This document shows positions 10,439 to 21,104 of a DNA stretch of 64,000 nucleotides, piece by piece. Position 1 is the first letter of the stretch; each line of letters begins with the position of its first letter. The notes beneath the pieces were generated by a model, which was given only the letters and a program-made list of their open reading frames with translations, did no database searches and was not told where the DNA came from. The stretch lies in the NCBI GenBank assembly GCA_002077045.2, contig KZ111142.1, positions 1,357,316 to 1,421,315 on the forward strand, in the 5' to 3' direction. Made by a program: the position numbers and the translations under genes. Source of the stretch: Rachicladosporium sp. CCFEE 5018 (Eukaryota; Ascomycota; Dothideomycetes; Cladosporiales; Cladosporiaceae).

Positions 10439-13400
10439 TCAGTCACTCCCTCTCGACCTTAGCTTCCTGATACCCGGCTTCTCATTCTCCCTGCCCTCAG
10501 CCATCGTCCCAGCCACAGTCTTTCTTTTCGCCATTCCCGGTAACCTGCTTTCCTGACCTCCAGCCTGCAGAGTGGACACCACATTAGCACTCGCCACTCT
10601 CTGCGTCCTCACTACAGGAGGGATCTTGCCATCGAAGACGCTCGTCTTAGCTCCATCATCCGTCTTGGCAGCGGGGACAGAGGCTGTGAGAGCTGGGAGC
10701 GTAATGTTAACATCAACTTCTCTCAGTGTGGTGGAGGGAAGGGAGCTTGCTGTCGCGGGCCGAGTTGATGGAGCTGACGACGGCGCTGGTAATGATAGAG
10801 CTGGTGGCGTATCGGTGAAGATTTGTGTCTTCGACGGGCTGGATTGTGGCTTTGATGGGCTGAATCTGGCGAGCTTGGATGGAGAACGTTTGCCGGGCGA
10901 GGTTGGGTGGGTCTGCTGGGCGTCTTCGCCTTGAAGGCGGGCGAGTAGCGTTTCTGGAGGTTCGGTCCGCGGGAGCACTGTAGGGTATGAGTACGAAGTC
11001 TTTGCAGGCGTCTCGCCGGTCGCTTGGTACTCTGCGATCTGGGCTGCTGTGAACGTATCGCGGAGATCTCGAAGTGGAGCGCGGATATCGCTGGCTGCGT
11101 TGAGAGCAGGCAGGGTCTGTAGGATCTCGGTTGTTTGATCGTGCATGCCGGTTTTCAGGGTCTTGATCCGTTCGAACGAGGACTCGAAGTGTATTCCGAC
11201 GCTTGCGTAGCTCTCCTGGACATTATTGGCGAGATGCGCTATACTGGCCGTGTGGGCTTCGTGATGGACATCGTTCTGCGTTCTCACTCGGGACACAATC
11301 TCGTCAAGGGCATGGAGTTGACTGTCCATCTGGACCATCTGGTCATCGACAATGCGGACAGTCTCACCGTGGACCGCATTCGTGGTCTCTGTGATCCTAG
11401 CTGTGCACTCCTTGGCAGCAGTCCAGTCTAGCTTGAGCTTGGACTTCATCGTGTCCCGATTCTTGACCGAAGAGTCAACGAGTGCAGTTGCATTCGTGTT
11501 CCACGCATCCATGCTAGTGTTGTATGCCTGTTGCGAGGACTGGAAGACTCCAGACGAAGTCTTCAGCCGCTTGTTGGCCGACTCGACATACCCTGCAACG
11601 CGGTCCTCTTGCGTACGGGCGGACGCAGTGATCAAGTCAGTCACTTTCGACAAAAGCTCAGCACGCTCTGCGCTCGCGATCTCGCGCTCCTGCTGCACTG
11701 CTTGTTCTAGCTCGCTTTGCGACGATGCGTTCGCGTCCACGAGTTTGTGATTCGCAGTCGTCATCTGCTCTCGAAGTCTTTGCACTTCAGACTGCTGCTC
11801 GTGCATCCGCTTGATCAGGTCCTCGAAGATCGTCTTGAATTCTCGACCAAGCGAGACATAAGATGTCTGGAGCTGGGAGTGGAATGAAGTCAATTCGCTG
11901 GCAATACCGGCACTGATTCGCTGGGCTGCATTCGACATATCGTTCAGCCCGTCGCCGACTTTCTGCTTTACGTCGTTGCGAAGCGTCTTGATTTCTTGGA
12001 GCACTGCATTCATGTCTTCTCGAGACTGTGCAGTCTGGACATTTACATCTTGCTCCGAGGTAGTGAAGGCAGCGGCCTTCTCCTGAAGGAAGCTCTGCGA
12101 TGTCGAAAGTTGCTGTAGCTCATCGGAGACGAATGATTGCATGCGGCTTGATAGACCGGACAGCAGCGTCTCCTGTTGGCTTCGCAAAACGTCGATCCGG
12201 CCTTCGACCGTCAAAGTTGTGTCAGAGACTAGCGTCTGCGACTCGGCCCATTTCTCACGGTTGCTAGACTGCAAGTCCGATCGCCTCCGCAGGTTTGAGT
12301 GCAGTCGGGAGATGTGATCTGTCGTCGTTCCGAGTTTCCCGACAAGATCTTCACCGATGTTCAGAAGCTTACCCTCGGTCTCTTGGTGGGCTTTTCGAAG
12401 ATGTGACTCCTCGGACAGTGTCTTGCGAGTGTGGGCGAGCACCACCTCGGTCTTGTCCAGTATACTTTTTGTACCTTCGAGGAGCATCCTCGTCTGTTCG
12501 TTGTCGCGCTTCATGCTCTGGCAGTTCGTTGTCAAGATGAACAGATCCTGCACTTTGTTGCGCAAGTTCGCCTCCATGGTCTCGATCTTGTCGCGCTGCT
12601 CTTCTGAAAGGATTCGTCGACTCTCGGACTCAGTAGTCAGCTCCTCGTAGCTCTCAGCAGTCAAGTACACGCCATTCCTCTGCCTGGTTGCAATTAGCTC
12701 AGACTTGAGCTTCTCGATCTCGGCGGTGAACTCTTTCAGAAGTGTCTTTTTCGACACGGTCTGGTTAATCTGTGGTTTGTTGCGGATGTTCTTGGCACGA
12801 AATGCATAGTCCAGTGTTGAGATGGTCTCCTCGAGATTGCTCTTTGCTGGGCTGAGAGTTGCGATGATGCAAGTCTTCGTCTGACCGCCCAAGCTGTCTT
12901 GTAGGAGGCGCGTAAGCTTCGACTCTCGGTATGGGATGTGGCTGCTCTTGTCGACCAGCGCATTGATCACTCGGCCGAGTGTAAGCAGTGACTTGTTAAT
13001 TAGTCCAGCTTCCGCAGCTCGCTTGTTCTCTGCGCCCGAACGCTGGATGTTCTCTGACCCAGCCAAATCCACCAGGTTCAGTTTGCCTGCTGAAATGAAG
13101 TCCTCGCCAGTCTCTGACGTCCGTTTCATGTACACTGTCACGGTGAACACTGTGTGCGATCGGGACGATAGATCGTTGCACTTTGTCGCTGCCACCTGGC
13201 GTTTGTGGCTGCCTTCACGGAGAAGCTGAATGCCCTTGCTAGCTGTCTTAATGTGCGCCTCCTCCATGCCCTGCACCATGGTAGTGGATCGGCCGGTCTT
13301 GTTGGCCTCATCGAATATCTTCAGCTTGGTCGTGTCATCTGCTGAAAGCAAGTCGCGCAGCTCTTCGTTGTACAGCTCGATGAATGAGCACTTGACACTG

Positions 13401-14023
13401 TTCTCCGACTTGTCGTTCTCGTCTTCGCCCAGCTTCGCGAAGAGAGTCTGCAGTACGCGAGGTACAATGCCAGCCGCTTCCGGACTTGGGAGGATATCGG
13501 TGATGTCGCCAGACATGGTGTATGTCTTGCCAGTACCTGTCTGACCGTACGCGAAGATCGTGCAGTTGAAACCAGCAAGAACCTCGTCAAGAATCGGCGT
13601 GACAACCTCATCGAAGATCATGCCTTGATCGGCAGCCGGCGAGAAGACCTTGTCGAACTGGTACGTTTTGCTGCTGAGTGCAGTCGGGCCCATGGACAAG
13701 TCCACCTTCTTTCCCTTGATGCCATCGGTTGATACTACAACACCGCTGTTCTCGCGGACTTCGCGATCATTGCGACCACGACATCGCACGACAACATTGA
13801 TGTTGGTCTCCTCGACCGCCATGTCGTTGTCTGCTTTGCGCTTTGGAGTGCGCGATCTTGACGAGGCGAGTGACTCTGTCGGCGATGGGGCTCTTCCAGT
13901 AAGTGTAGGTGTAGCAGTTTGCGCGCGATTTGGGGGAGGGCGAGCTGTGGGTGGACGCATCGTCGAGGCTTTTCTAGAGTTCGACATGCCTAGCATCGGA
14001 CGCTGAGATGCAGGAGCGGCCAT
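10439..14023 (-). CDS. bimC: kinesin-5 (BimC/Cut7/Eg5 family) mitotic motor
   Basis: One uninterrupted frame of 1,194 residues. The N-terminal motor (about 75-430) has the P-loop GQTGTGKT at 160-167, switch I NDLSSRSH, switch II DLAGSE and the neck-linker region NKPQINQ. A long coiled-coil stalk follows (about 440-960). The C-terminal BimC box is intact near residue 1010 (GETPAKTSYSYPTVLPRT) with the Thr-Pro Cdk1 site that targets the motor to spindles. The tail is Ser/Pro-rich and basic. Kinesin-5 is a homotetramer that slides antiparallel microtubules apart during spindle-pole separation. Its 3' end converges on the rhodanese gene with 168 bases between stops. Confidence 0.96.
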   Translation of the reverse strand: MAAPASQRPMLGMSNSRKASTMRPPTARPPPNRAQTATPTLTGRAPSPTESLASSRSRTPKRKADNDMAVEETNINVVVRCRGRNDREVRENSGVVVSTDGIKGKKVDLSMGPTALSSKTYQFDKVFSPAADQGMIFDEVVTPILDEVLAGFNCTIFAYGQTGTGKTYTMSGDITDILPSPEAAGIVPRVLQTLFAKLGEDENDKSENSVKCSFIELYNEELRDLLSADDTTKLKIFDEANKTGRSTTMVQGMEEAHIKTASKGIQLLREGSHKRQVAATKCNDLSSRSHTVFTVTVYMKRTSETGEDFISAGKLNLVDLAGSENIQRSGAENKRAAEAGLINKSLLTLGRVINALVDKSSHIPYRESKLTRLLQDSLGGQTKTCIIATLSPAKSNLEETISTLDYAFRAKNIRNKPQINQTVSKKTLLKEFTAEIEKLKSELIATRQRNGVYLTAESYEELTTESESRRILSEEQRDKIETMEANLRNKVQDLFILTTNCQSMKRDNEQTRMLLEGTKSILDKTEVVLAHTRKTLSEESHLRKAHQETEGKLLNIGEDLVGKLGTTTDHISRLHSNLRRRSDLQSSNREKWAESQTLVSDTTLTVEGRIDVLRSQQETLLSGLSSRMQSFVSDELQQLSTSQSFLQEKAAAFTTSEQDVNVQTAQSREDMNAVLQEIKTLRNDVKQKVGDGLNDMSNAAQRISAGIASELTSFHSQLQTSYVSLGREFKTIFEDLIKRMHEQQSEVQRLREQMTTANHKLVDANASSQSELEQAVQQEREIASAERAELLSKVTDLITASARTQEDRVAGYVESANKRLKTSSGVFQSSQQAYNTSMDAWNTNATALVDSSVKNRDTMKSKLKLDWTAAKECTARITETTNAVHGETVRIVDDQMVQMDSQLHALDEIVSRVRTQNDVHHEAHTASIAHLANNVQESYASVGIHFESSFERIKTLKTGMHDQTTEILQTLPALNAASDIRAPLRDLRDTFTAAQIAEYQATGETPAKTSYSYPTVLPRTEPPETLLARLQGEDAQQTHPTSPGKRSPSKLARFSPSKPQSSPSKTQIFTDTPPALSLPAPSSAPSTRPATASSLPSTTLREVDVNITLPALTASVPAAKTDDGAKTSVFDGKIPPVVRTQRVASANVVSTLQAGGQESRLPGMAKRKTVAGTMAEGRENEKPGIRKLRSRGSD

Positions 14024-14469
14024 ACTTGACTATTGCTGTCGTGTATCGAGGAGGCTGAAGTTTGATATGCGCATATGGCAACGGCCAAACAAGGGTGTAA
14101 ACAAGCTTGGACCATGGGTTTCTTCGGCGTATTGATATCCCGATGCGGGACATCTGAGAGCTGCACCTTGCTCTAGCAAGTGACTGTCAGACTTCACATT
14201 GCACTGCGATATAGTGTTCATAATGACCTGATGAGAGCAATTTAGCAGTACAGTTCCCTTAGACTATACAGCTCCGACATTACGGCCATGTGCAAGCTGC
14301 AGGAGCCCTCATTGCCTACCTAGGACGGATTAAGACAGATTACCATGCTCACATGATTGCTCCTCCCGCGATGGAGGCAGCAGATGACTGTGACTGCCTC
14401 TCGCACTCACTGCCGACCTGAAAGCATATTTCACCTTCACAACTTCACCCTCAGATCTATCACAGCGCG
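14024..14469. other. divergent intergenic region, kinesin-5 / PHAF1
   Basis: About 446 bases serve as promoter for both flanking genes. No coding sequence of its own; the short minus-strand frame at 14030-14221 has no domain. Nothing else recognised. Confidence 0.45.
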
Positions 14470-15945
14470 ATGGCCGATATGAGTGTGACCTGGAATATTC
14501 ACCCAGGAACGGGCATTACTGCGGACGAGGGCGATGAGAGACCAGACGCTTCGCCACTTTCAATCAGTCTCGGAGCTTCGGTGCAGTCTATATTGTCCGC
14601 CATCAAGAAGGACGATGAGGACCGCTTCCCTTCCATCGATCTTAGCTGGTCCCAGCAAGATCAGTTCGGCCGCCCAATAGTGCTAAGCTTGCCAAAGAAC
14701 GGGGTTAGACTCCAATTCGATGGCGCTGATCAGCGTCTACGTCTCATCGAGATCACGGACTTCACAAAGCTGTCACTCAAGTACAGCGGATCAGAGCTGG
14801 TCAAGGAGTCTGAGGGTTCGACGTCGCCTCTGTTCAAGCGTGTGTACCGCCTGTTTGGCGCATCGTTCCCTGGGGAGTACATGGCCCCCGTTGATGGAAA
14901 GCTGGTTGGAAGCTATGTTCTGGGATGGCCTGGAGTCGCGATTTCGTTCCCTGTAGAACACGCAGTGGGGCTGCAAGAGAAGGACCATGTGGCTCTACTG
15001 GGATCGCGCGTTACATCACCTGCCGACAAGCTGGCGATCTTCGAAAGTAAGACCTGGAAGGATGCGAGACAGCAGCTGTTTATCAGTGTCGTCAGCGGGC
15101 CAAGAAATAGCGCACTCATTAGCAGGCCATTCGAGAAGCTTCCGAATGAGATCGAGGTCGCACATATCAACCCGTCCGAACGCGAGATCGTCTTGTCGAG
15201 GAGAGCTCCATCGCCTTTCTTCGTCATTCGATTAGGTGTCACGACCCCGCAGGATCTGATCACCGAGCTGGGTGCACCGGATACAAAGTTCAAGATGAAG
15301 ACTCCAGCACACGACGCGCCTGCCAATGCCAAGAAGAACGGAGTACGCCGTGGATCGGAAGTCAAACCACCACCCTCGAGCTACTCATCCACGAAAACCG
15401 ATACCTTCGATACTGACTTCGATTCTGCCGACGCTGAGGATGACGATGACCGACAACATCGCGACACGTACCTGTGCTACTTCAGTCATGGATTGGACAT
15501 CCTTGTCGGGGCGGCAGACGACGGACACCTCATGGTCAAGCGTGTAGTCATCCATGGCAACCTCCCAGGGTCTGCAGCTTTCAATCGCCACCGTCGCTTA
15601 CGATGGACAGTGAAGTTCGATATTGACAGTGCAGTTGACGATAGAGACTTACACTCGGAAGCCCATTTCGAGAAGGACATCAAGCCAGAGCTCCTCACAG
15701 CATATCCTGAGGCTGCGAGAGACACTCAGACCGCGATGGGAAGGGTCATCAATCGCTGCTGGGACGACAGTGCGAGCGAGAGCTCGTTCTTCCTACCTGA
15801 TCAAGATAGAAGCTTGGCTGATGGCGGGGATGGCGAGCAGGAGGGGAAGTGGCTGGGTAATATGAGGCTCTTTCAGTTTCCTGGGTTGATGTTTGAGGTG
15901 GGCAAGACAGGCGGAGTAGTGGCCGTATATGTGGGTGATGCGTAA
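14470..15945 (+). CDS. UPF0183 / PHAF1-like protein (phagophore assembly factor family)
   Basis: Intronless, 491 residues. It matches the UPF0183 family (human PHAF1/C16orf70). Recognisable segments are an N-terminal block with LGASVQSILSAIKK and FPSIDLSWS, a central LFGASFPGEYMAPVDGKLVG followed by YVLGWPGVAISFPV, and a C-terminal block with YLCYFSHGLDILVGAADDGH and VKRVVIHGNLPGSAAFNRH. The human protein partners with BCAS3 at phagophores. The role of fungal members is largely uncharacterised. An acidic low-complexity stretch (about residues 310-335) separates the conserved halves. It shares a promoter region with kinesin-5. Confidence 0.85.
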   Translation: MADMSVTWNIHPGTGITADEGDERPDASPLSISLGASVQSILSAIKKDDEDRFPSIDLSWSQQDQFGRPIVLSLPKNGVRLQFDGADQRLRLIEITDFTKLSLKYSGSELVKESEGSTSPLFKRVYRLFGASFPGEYMAPVDGKLVGSYVLGWPGVAISFPVEHAVGLQEKDHVALLGSRVTSPADKLAIFESKTWKDARQQLFISVVSGPRNSALISRPFEKLPNEIEVAHINPSEREIVLSRRAPSPFFVIRLGVTTPQDLITELGAPDTKFKMKTPAHDAPANAKKNGVRRGSEVKPPPSSYSSTKTDTFDTDFDSADAEDDDDRQHRDTYLCYFSHGLDILVGAADDGHLMVKRVVIHGNLPGSAAFNRHRRLRWTVKFDIDSAVDDRDLHSEAHFEKDIKPELLTAYPEAARDTQTAMGRVINRCWDDSASESSFFLPDQDRSLADGGDGEQEGKWLGNMRLFQFPGLMFEVGKTGGVVAVYVGDA

Positions 15946-16230
15946 GTGTCGTGCGCAATGAGATGAGCGAAGTGGTTTAATTCAGGTAATGGCAAAGTTT
16001 CATGCCGTTGGGAACTAAGTATGTGTGGTAATGTCGGGAACAGCAATCCTCTCGCCCACGATCTGTATCTACTGTCCGCCACATCGGGAAGTCGCTAATT
16101 TATGTTCGCTCTCGTTGCTGCTATTAACCTGCACTACCTGCTCATTAGGCCAAATCTCGAACTCAGAGGCTTTCCCGTCAAGCATAGAAGACTTTGTGAA
16201 TACAGAGACGGAGGTCCAAACAAAGCGGAA

Positions 16231-19200
16231 CTAAACGGAAATTTCCCAAGACGGACCCTGGTCACGGAACCCGATGTAGGGTATGCGAGTCCGCAGCAGG
16301 AGACTACTCGCGACAACGCTGATGCTACTAAGCGCCATTGCAAGCGCGGCCCAAGCGGGATCAAGCCGAACATGAGACCCACCGGCCGTTTGTATCGGGT
16401 ATAACACGCCTGCGGCAACGGGCAAAGCAAACATGTTATATAGCGCCGCCCAGAAAAAATTGAGCATAACGCGCCGAAGAACTACGCGGCTGAGGGTCAC
16501 CAGGGTGAGCACTGCGCGAAGATCTGACTGCACCAGCACAAAGGTGGCAGTCTGTACGGCGACGTCTGAGCCAGAGGCGACAGCGATGCCAACGTCTGCG
16601 GCAGCCAAAGCGGGTGCGTCGTTGATGCCGTCACCTACCATGGCGATCGTCGCACGGCTTCTTTGCTTGGTGAAGGTGCTCTGAAACCCACGGCCGGGGT
16701 TTCGCTCGAGCGACTGCTGCAAGAATTGCACTTTGCTCGCTTTCTCGGCGGGTAGCACGCCAGCAATTACGTTATCTGGCGGTATGCCGACCTCACGGGC
16801 AATGGCATACGCAGTCTTGGCGTTGTCACCAGAGAGCATCCATACATCGATACCGCGATGCTGTAACGACCTTACGACTGACACTGCTTCTGGGCGGAGA
16901 GGATCAGATGCGGCGAAGATGGCACCGAGCTGCCATTGATCCTCTGAGTTGCGGCAGGCCAGGAGCATCACAGAGTGACCAGACGCTTTCCACGCGTCTA
17001 AGAGATCGGTAGCTTCTTGCGGTATGTGCACGTCATAATCAAGGAGCAACGCCTCGTTACCGACCACAGCTTCGTATTGGCCATTGAGCGAGGCAAAAGC
17101 CGGCGCAAACACACATTTAAGGCCATTGCCCGCAAACTCGTCCACAGAAAGTATCTCCGCCGCTGTTGCGCCTTCAGCTGTTGCAAAAGCTACAGCAGCT
17201 CGAGCGAGTGGATGACTGCTGTTCTCTTCCAGGCCTTTAAGCATGCTAAGAATGGTCGACTGTGCCAGCTCGGAGAAGCATTGATGCTGTACAATGTTGG
17301 GCTGAACTCCTTGGGTGAGTGTTCCTGTCTTATCAAACACAACAGCATCCAGATTGCTCGCTTCCTGGAAAGCCTCTCCACCGCCCTTGACCAGAATACC
17401 TCGTTCCGCGGCCAGTCCACCACCAACAAAAAGAGCAGTCGGCGCTGCCAAGCCCAGGCCGCAAGGGCAAGCAATCACGAACACGGCAATCGCAAATCTT
17501 AATGACCAGAAAAGCCAACCGCCAATGTTGTCATCTAAGTAGCTGCGCGGAAGCCTCCCTGAGAGCCCAAGAGAAAGCCAAACGATCCAGGTTGTGACAG
17601 CAATGAGGACAATGATAGGGACGAAGTATGCTGTGAGCAGATCTGCGATGCGCTCCACAGGGGCACGCTTGGACTGGCCTTCGCGGACAGTCTGGATGAT
17701 GGAGTCCAACAACGACGCGCCAGCGGGGCTGGTAACCTTGATCGTGATCGCCTGGCCTTCATTGCCAGTACCCGATAGAACAGCATCGCCCTTCAGCTTT
17801 TTCACCACGCGAGACTCCCCAGTCAAACTCGCCTCATTGAACTCAGCCGAGTCTTCCAGTAACATTCCGTCGCATGGAGGACTCGAGCCGTGCGAGACTT
17901 TGACTAGATCTCCTACGTCGATGAGATCCACATCAACACGTTCCACTGTAGAGAGCTCTCCACTGTCGTTGTGCACGACAAGACTCGCTTCCGCAGGCTT
18001 CAAGTTGCCCAACGCCGAAATGGCGTCGCCCGACTTTGCTTTCATGTGGGCTTCTGCCAGTCGGCCCATGAGCAGGAACATCGTGAGGAAGACGACGGAG
18101 TCAAAGTACGTCTGCTGGAAGCTCTCATCGCTAATAATGGAAGGCTTCGAGGCTGCCACGATCAGCTCGGCCAACGAGGAGAAGTAGGCGATACTCGTTC
18201 CCAGACTGATGAGCATGTTCATGCTGCCAAATCGGAAAAGCCTCTTCGTGATCGGTACCAATGTCCGGGGGTTCCAGAGTGCGTATACTTCCTTCAGCAT
18301 TCGCCTATGGAAATAGTCTGCCGCAAAGAAGTACACGGGAGTCGCCATTGTGAAAATCGCCCACTGCGCCCGGCTGACCCCATGTAAAGGGTGCATGAGA
18401 TACCTGTAGCCCGGATCTCCCTTTGGGACAAGATTCATGTAGATCACGCCGATGACCAGAGACGGGATCGCCATGAGGATGCAAAGTATCGTTCGCCGAA
18501 GGATCACTCTTTGCTCTCTGACGCGCATTTCTCGAGAGCGTTGCTCGACTGAGACCGGTTTGTGGACTGCGACAGCGAATGAAGTGTCGAGTTTGCTGAT
18601 CTCGTTCACGATCCGGCGTATCGTCATCTTCGGGACGTTTGGAATGTAAGAGATGGTAATGATGGGTTCCTCTAGCGTCAGCGCTTTGCGTATGTCGACT
18701 GTGAGTTCTCGGACCTTATTCATGACGCGCTCGGGGCATTGGGCGCAGTGCATGCCTCGAATGTGCAGTGAGATAGTCCTGGACACGGTTACATCTTCGG
18801 GTGATCGTGGCTTGAGCGCAACGAGTGTGGATTTGTACCCGGCCTTTTTGATCGCATCCGATACGGCAGCCTCATTCTGCTTGCCAGTGTATATCACGGT
18901 AGCTACTTGAGCAGCGAGATTGACATCAGCCTGCTCAACGGGCCGAAGTGCTCTGACGGCGGAAGTAATGTTGCCAACGCAGGAGCGGCAGCTCATACCA
19001 TCGATCACATACGTCGCCTCCCAAAAGCCGGCCCCGTTCTCGATGTTGCCCTTCTTCACCGTGTCAGGCACAGGCACCACCTCGATCAGCTGAGCGTCAT
19101 AGCCGGCGTTTTCGACAGCTTGCACCAGTTTGGACGTGACGGTTTCAACCGTATCGGTGGCGAGTTGCACATTTGCGCTGCGTCCAAGGAGAGAAACGTC

Positions 19201-19767
19201 GACACGATCCACGGTCCCGACATCCTGGAGGGCTTTCGTGACATTTCCCAGACACGAGCTACACGTCATGCCATCGATCGATAGCGTTGCTATATATGTG
19301 GGCAGGGGAGCGCTGGGCACGACGATAGATTCCAACCCTTCTTGCCCGGGTGTATTCTTGCTATACGCCGCACACATTTGACAGGTCTTTTGGTGGATGA
19401 GGCGTGCAGTATCGTCCACTCGCGCATGCCATCTTAGCTCCCATCGCTGCACGGCTTGCTCCAGACCTGCATTGGAGATAGCTTGTCTCGAAGTCGTCTC
19501 GCGCGATGCAGGGTCAAGGATCGTGTCGAAGATCTCGTAGCCGGCCGATGCGAGAGCTCCGCCCAGCAAGCTTGCTGACAGGGTGTGCTCGTGGGCGATG
19601 GTGACACTGTGATTGATGATGGAAATGTTCTTGACTAACGGCACTGGACTGAACCCGTCCATCAGAGAGGTTATCTGATTGACGCATGTCGGGCAGTGAA
19701 GGTTGGGCACCAAGAAGGTGGTATGCAGGAGTGCAATGGCTGCACGAGGAACCGAATGTTTTTCCAT
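16231..19767 (-). CDS. copper-transporting P1B-type ATPase with four HMA-like modules
   Basis: Intronless, 1,178 residues. The N-terminus carries metal-binding modules: NLHCPTC at about 22-28, GMTCSSC near 170, GMSCRSC near 253 and a diverged GMHCAQC near 344. An extra CQMC pair lies between the first two. The membrane part has the metal-site ACPCGLG near 766, the phosphorylation motif DKTGTLTQG near 811, the SHPLA motif of the ATP domain and the hinge GDGINDAPALAAADVG near 1042. These define a Cu(I) pump. Family members load secreted cuproenzymes in the Golgi (Ccc2 type) or export copper (Crp1/CrpA type). The long N-terminus hints at the detoxifying type, but this is inference. A multicopper oxidase lies about 6 kb downstream on the map. 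Confidence 0.93.
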   Translation of the reverse strand: MEKHSVPRAAIALLHTTFLVPNLHCPTCVNQITSLMDGFSPVPLVKNISIINHSVTIAHEHTLSASLLGGALASAGYEIFDTILDPASRETTSRQAISNAGLEQAVQRWELRWHARVDDTARLIHQKTCQMCAAYSKNTPGQEGLESIVVPSAPLPTYIATLSIDGMTCSSCLGNVTKALQDVGTVDRVDVSLLGRSANVQLATDTVETVTSKLVQAVENAGYDAQLIEVVPVPDTVKKGNIENGAGFWEATYVIDGMSCRSCVGNITSAVRALRPVEQADVNLAAQVATVIYTGKQNEAAVSDAIKKAGYKSTLVALKPRSPEDVTVSRTISLHIRGMHCAQCPERVMNKVRELTVDIRKALTLEEPIITISYIPNVPKMTIRRIVNEISKLDTSFAVAVHKPVSVEQRSREMRVREQRVILRRTILCILMAIPSLVIGVIYMNLVPKGDPGYRYLMHPLHGVSRAQWAIFTMATPVYFFAADYFHRRMLKEVYALWNPRTLVPITKRLFRFGSMNMLISLGTSIAYFSSLAELIVAASKPSIISDESFQQTYFDSVVFLTMFLLMGRLAEAHMKAKSGDAISALGNLKPAEASLVVHNDSGELSTVERVDVDLIDVGDLVKVSHGSSPPCDGMLLEDSAEFNEASLTGESRVVKKLKGDAVLSGTGNEGQAITIKVTSPAGASLLDSIIQTVREGQSKRAPVERIADLLTAYFVPIIVLIAVTTWIVWLSLGLSGRLPRSYLDDNIGGWLFWSLRFAIAVFVIACPCGLGLAAPTALFVGGGLAAERGILVKGGGEAFQEASNLDAVVFDKTGTLTQGVQPNIVQHQCFSELAQSTILSMLKGLEENSSHPLARAAVAFATAEGATAAEILSVDEFAGNGLKCVFAPAFASLNGQYEAVVGNEALLLDYDVHIPQEATDLLDAWKASGHSVMLLACRNSEDQWQLGAIFAASDPLRPEAVSVVRSLQHRGIDVWMLSGDNAKTAYAIAREVGIPPDNVIAGVLPAEKASKVQFLQQSLERNPGRGFQSTFTKQRSRATIAMVGDGINDAPALAAADVGIAVASGSDVAVQTATFVLVQSDLRAVLTLVTLSRVVLRRVMLNFFWAALYNMFALPVAAGVLYPIQTAGGSHVRLDPAWAALAMALSSISVVASSLLLRTRIPYIGFRDQGPSWEISV

Positions 19768-21104
19768 GGAGGCGGGTGAAATGTGTTGCCGTCGGTCTGG
19801 TGCGCATCCTTTGCATCGTACTTATGTGTAGTCATGTAGCGGCATTTGTGCCGTGGACACTCAGAGCGAATGTCACCAGAACAGTCACGTGCTGCGCGTT
19901 TTGTGCGGTGGCGCGAATTCATGAACCAAGGGTAAGCTCGATTGGTTGAGCAGTCGCAGGCGGCATCGTCAGTTCCTTCTATTCTAGCAGATCTGATCCA
20001 AATCTAAGTCTTTGCGTCGTACGGTCGTGTCGTCATTCATCCCTTGTGCTGCGTTTATACCTGGCGAAACACGTGTCTCGTGGTAAGTACATTCGTTACG
20101 TTCGCCACTAGGGTCGTAGATGAATGTTTACACCGGCTTCATCGGACCCACGCGTAGCCCGTTGCTTCGCATGTCAAAGCATGTACCGTCGCCTACGCAT
20201 GCATTCTTGGTGCAGATCTATTCCCCCCTTCGCGCACCATATAAGGTATCACTGGTATGGATGTGTCGAGAGCTGATGCTAAGGCGCCGTCCATCCCTTG
20301 CATGTACAGCTAGTTGCATATGTCTGTGTTGTTGCGAGGAGCTTGCTCTACAGTGTAAGAAATGCGAACTTTATATCTACAACTCGGAGGTAGTTCTAGT
20401 AGTATTATAGAGACAGAAGGGCTGTAAGGAACGGTTAGGTGTATACGTATACACATGGAAAGGCATAGAGAGCATTATATAGTCGTCGTCGCGAATTTCG
20501 GATAAGTCTCGGAGTATCGGATCTTCTTCGGATCGGCTTAAGGCGAAATGATTTTTATCTACACGACCTCTATACTCTTGATATCACTCGCGTACCGCTT
20601 CACGATGGCTTAATAGACTATATATCTAGTTTAGGAGCTTTCGTTTGATATGATATATTTCTATATTAGCTGTCTACATATCGTGTTACAGGGGTTAGGC
20701 GCTTGGAAGCTCGCGAAACGCGCCTTCTCAACAATAACACAGACATATGCAACCAGCTGTACCAGCTCCGAACTTCATGTCCACCGCCGCTCCAGCAAGC
20801 CACGACAACGTGCACGATGAGCGCGACGTTGTCCCGACACGATGTGGCAGTGCGCCTTCTCTGTCTGTCTGGATCAGAGCTCGTATGACCATGGAGACGA
20901 TTGACTTGCGCAGCGTGCGGCACCATCGACATGTCCAGCGGAAGTATGTATGAGCTACTTACAGTTCCTCTACACTCGTTGTGAGGCGAAGTATGGAGAC
21001 TGGCTACAAAGCAAATACTCACATACTGTGCACGTCTCAGTGAAGCACCTGCCCTCTGGACGAACCTCGCTCTCCCCCCTCGTCATATCTCTCACCTCGC
21101 AACC
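19768..21104. other. 1.3-kb intergenic region holding a TA-rich, RIP-like tract
   Basis: The first ~600 bases are the upstream region of the copper ATPase and look ordinary. From about 20,380 to 20,700 the composition changes sharply: many TA dinucleotides (TATATAG, TATATCTAG, GATATGATATATT) and numerous short-range stops in all frames. After that the sequence returns to normal and the 3' end of the decayed MFS gene begins. No genes recognised. Confidence 0.55.
20380..20700. repeat. TA-rich tract, probable RIP-degraded transposon remnant
   Basis: About 320 bases enriched in TpA and poor in CpA/TpG compared with flanking DNA. That is the signature left by repeat-induced point mutation in filamentous ascomycetes. 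It contains a perfect 16-base palindrome (GTGTATACGTATACAC, 20439-20454). No open frame, terminal repeat or target-site duplication could be made out, so the transposon class is unknown. A simple AT-rich spacer is the alternative. Confidence 0.45.
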
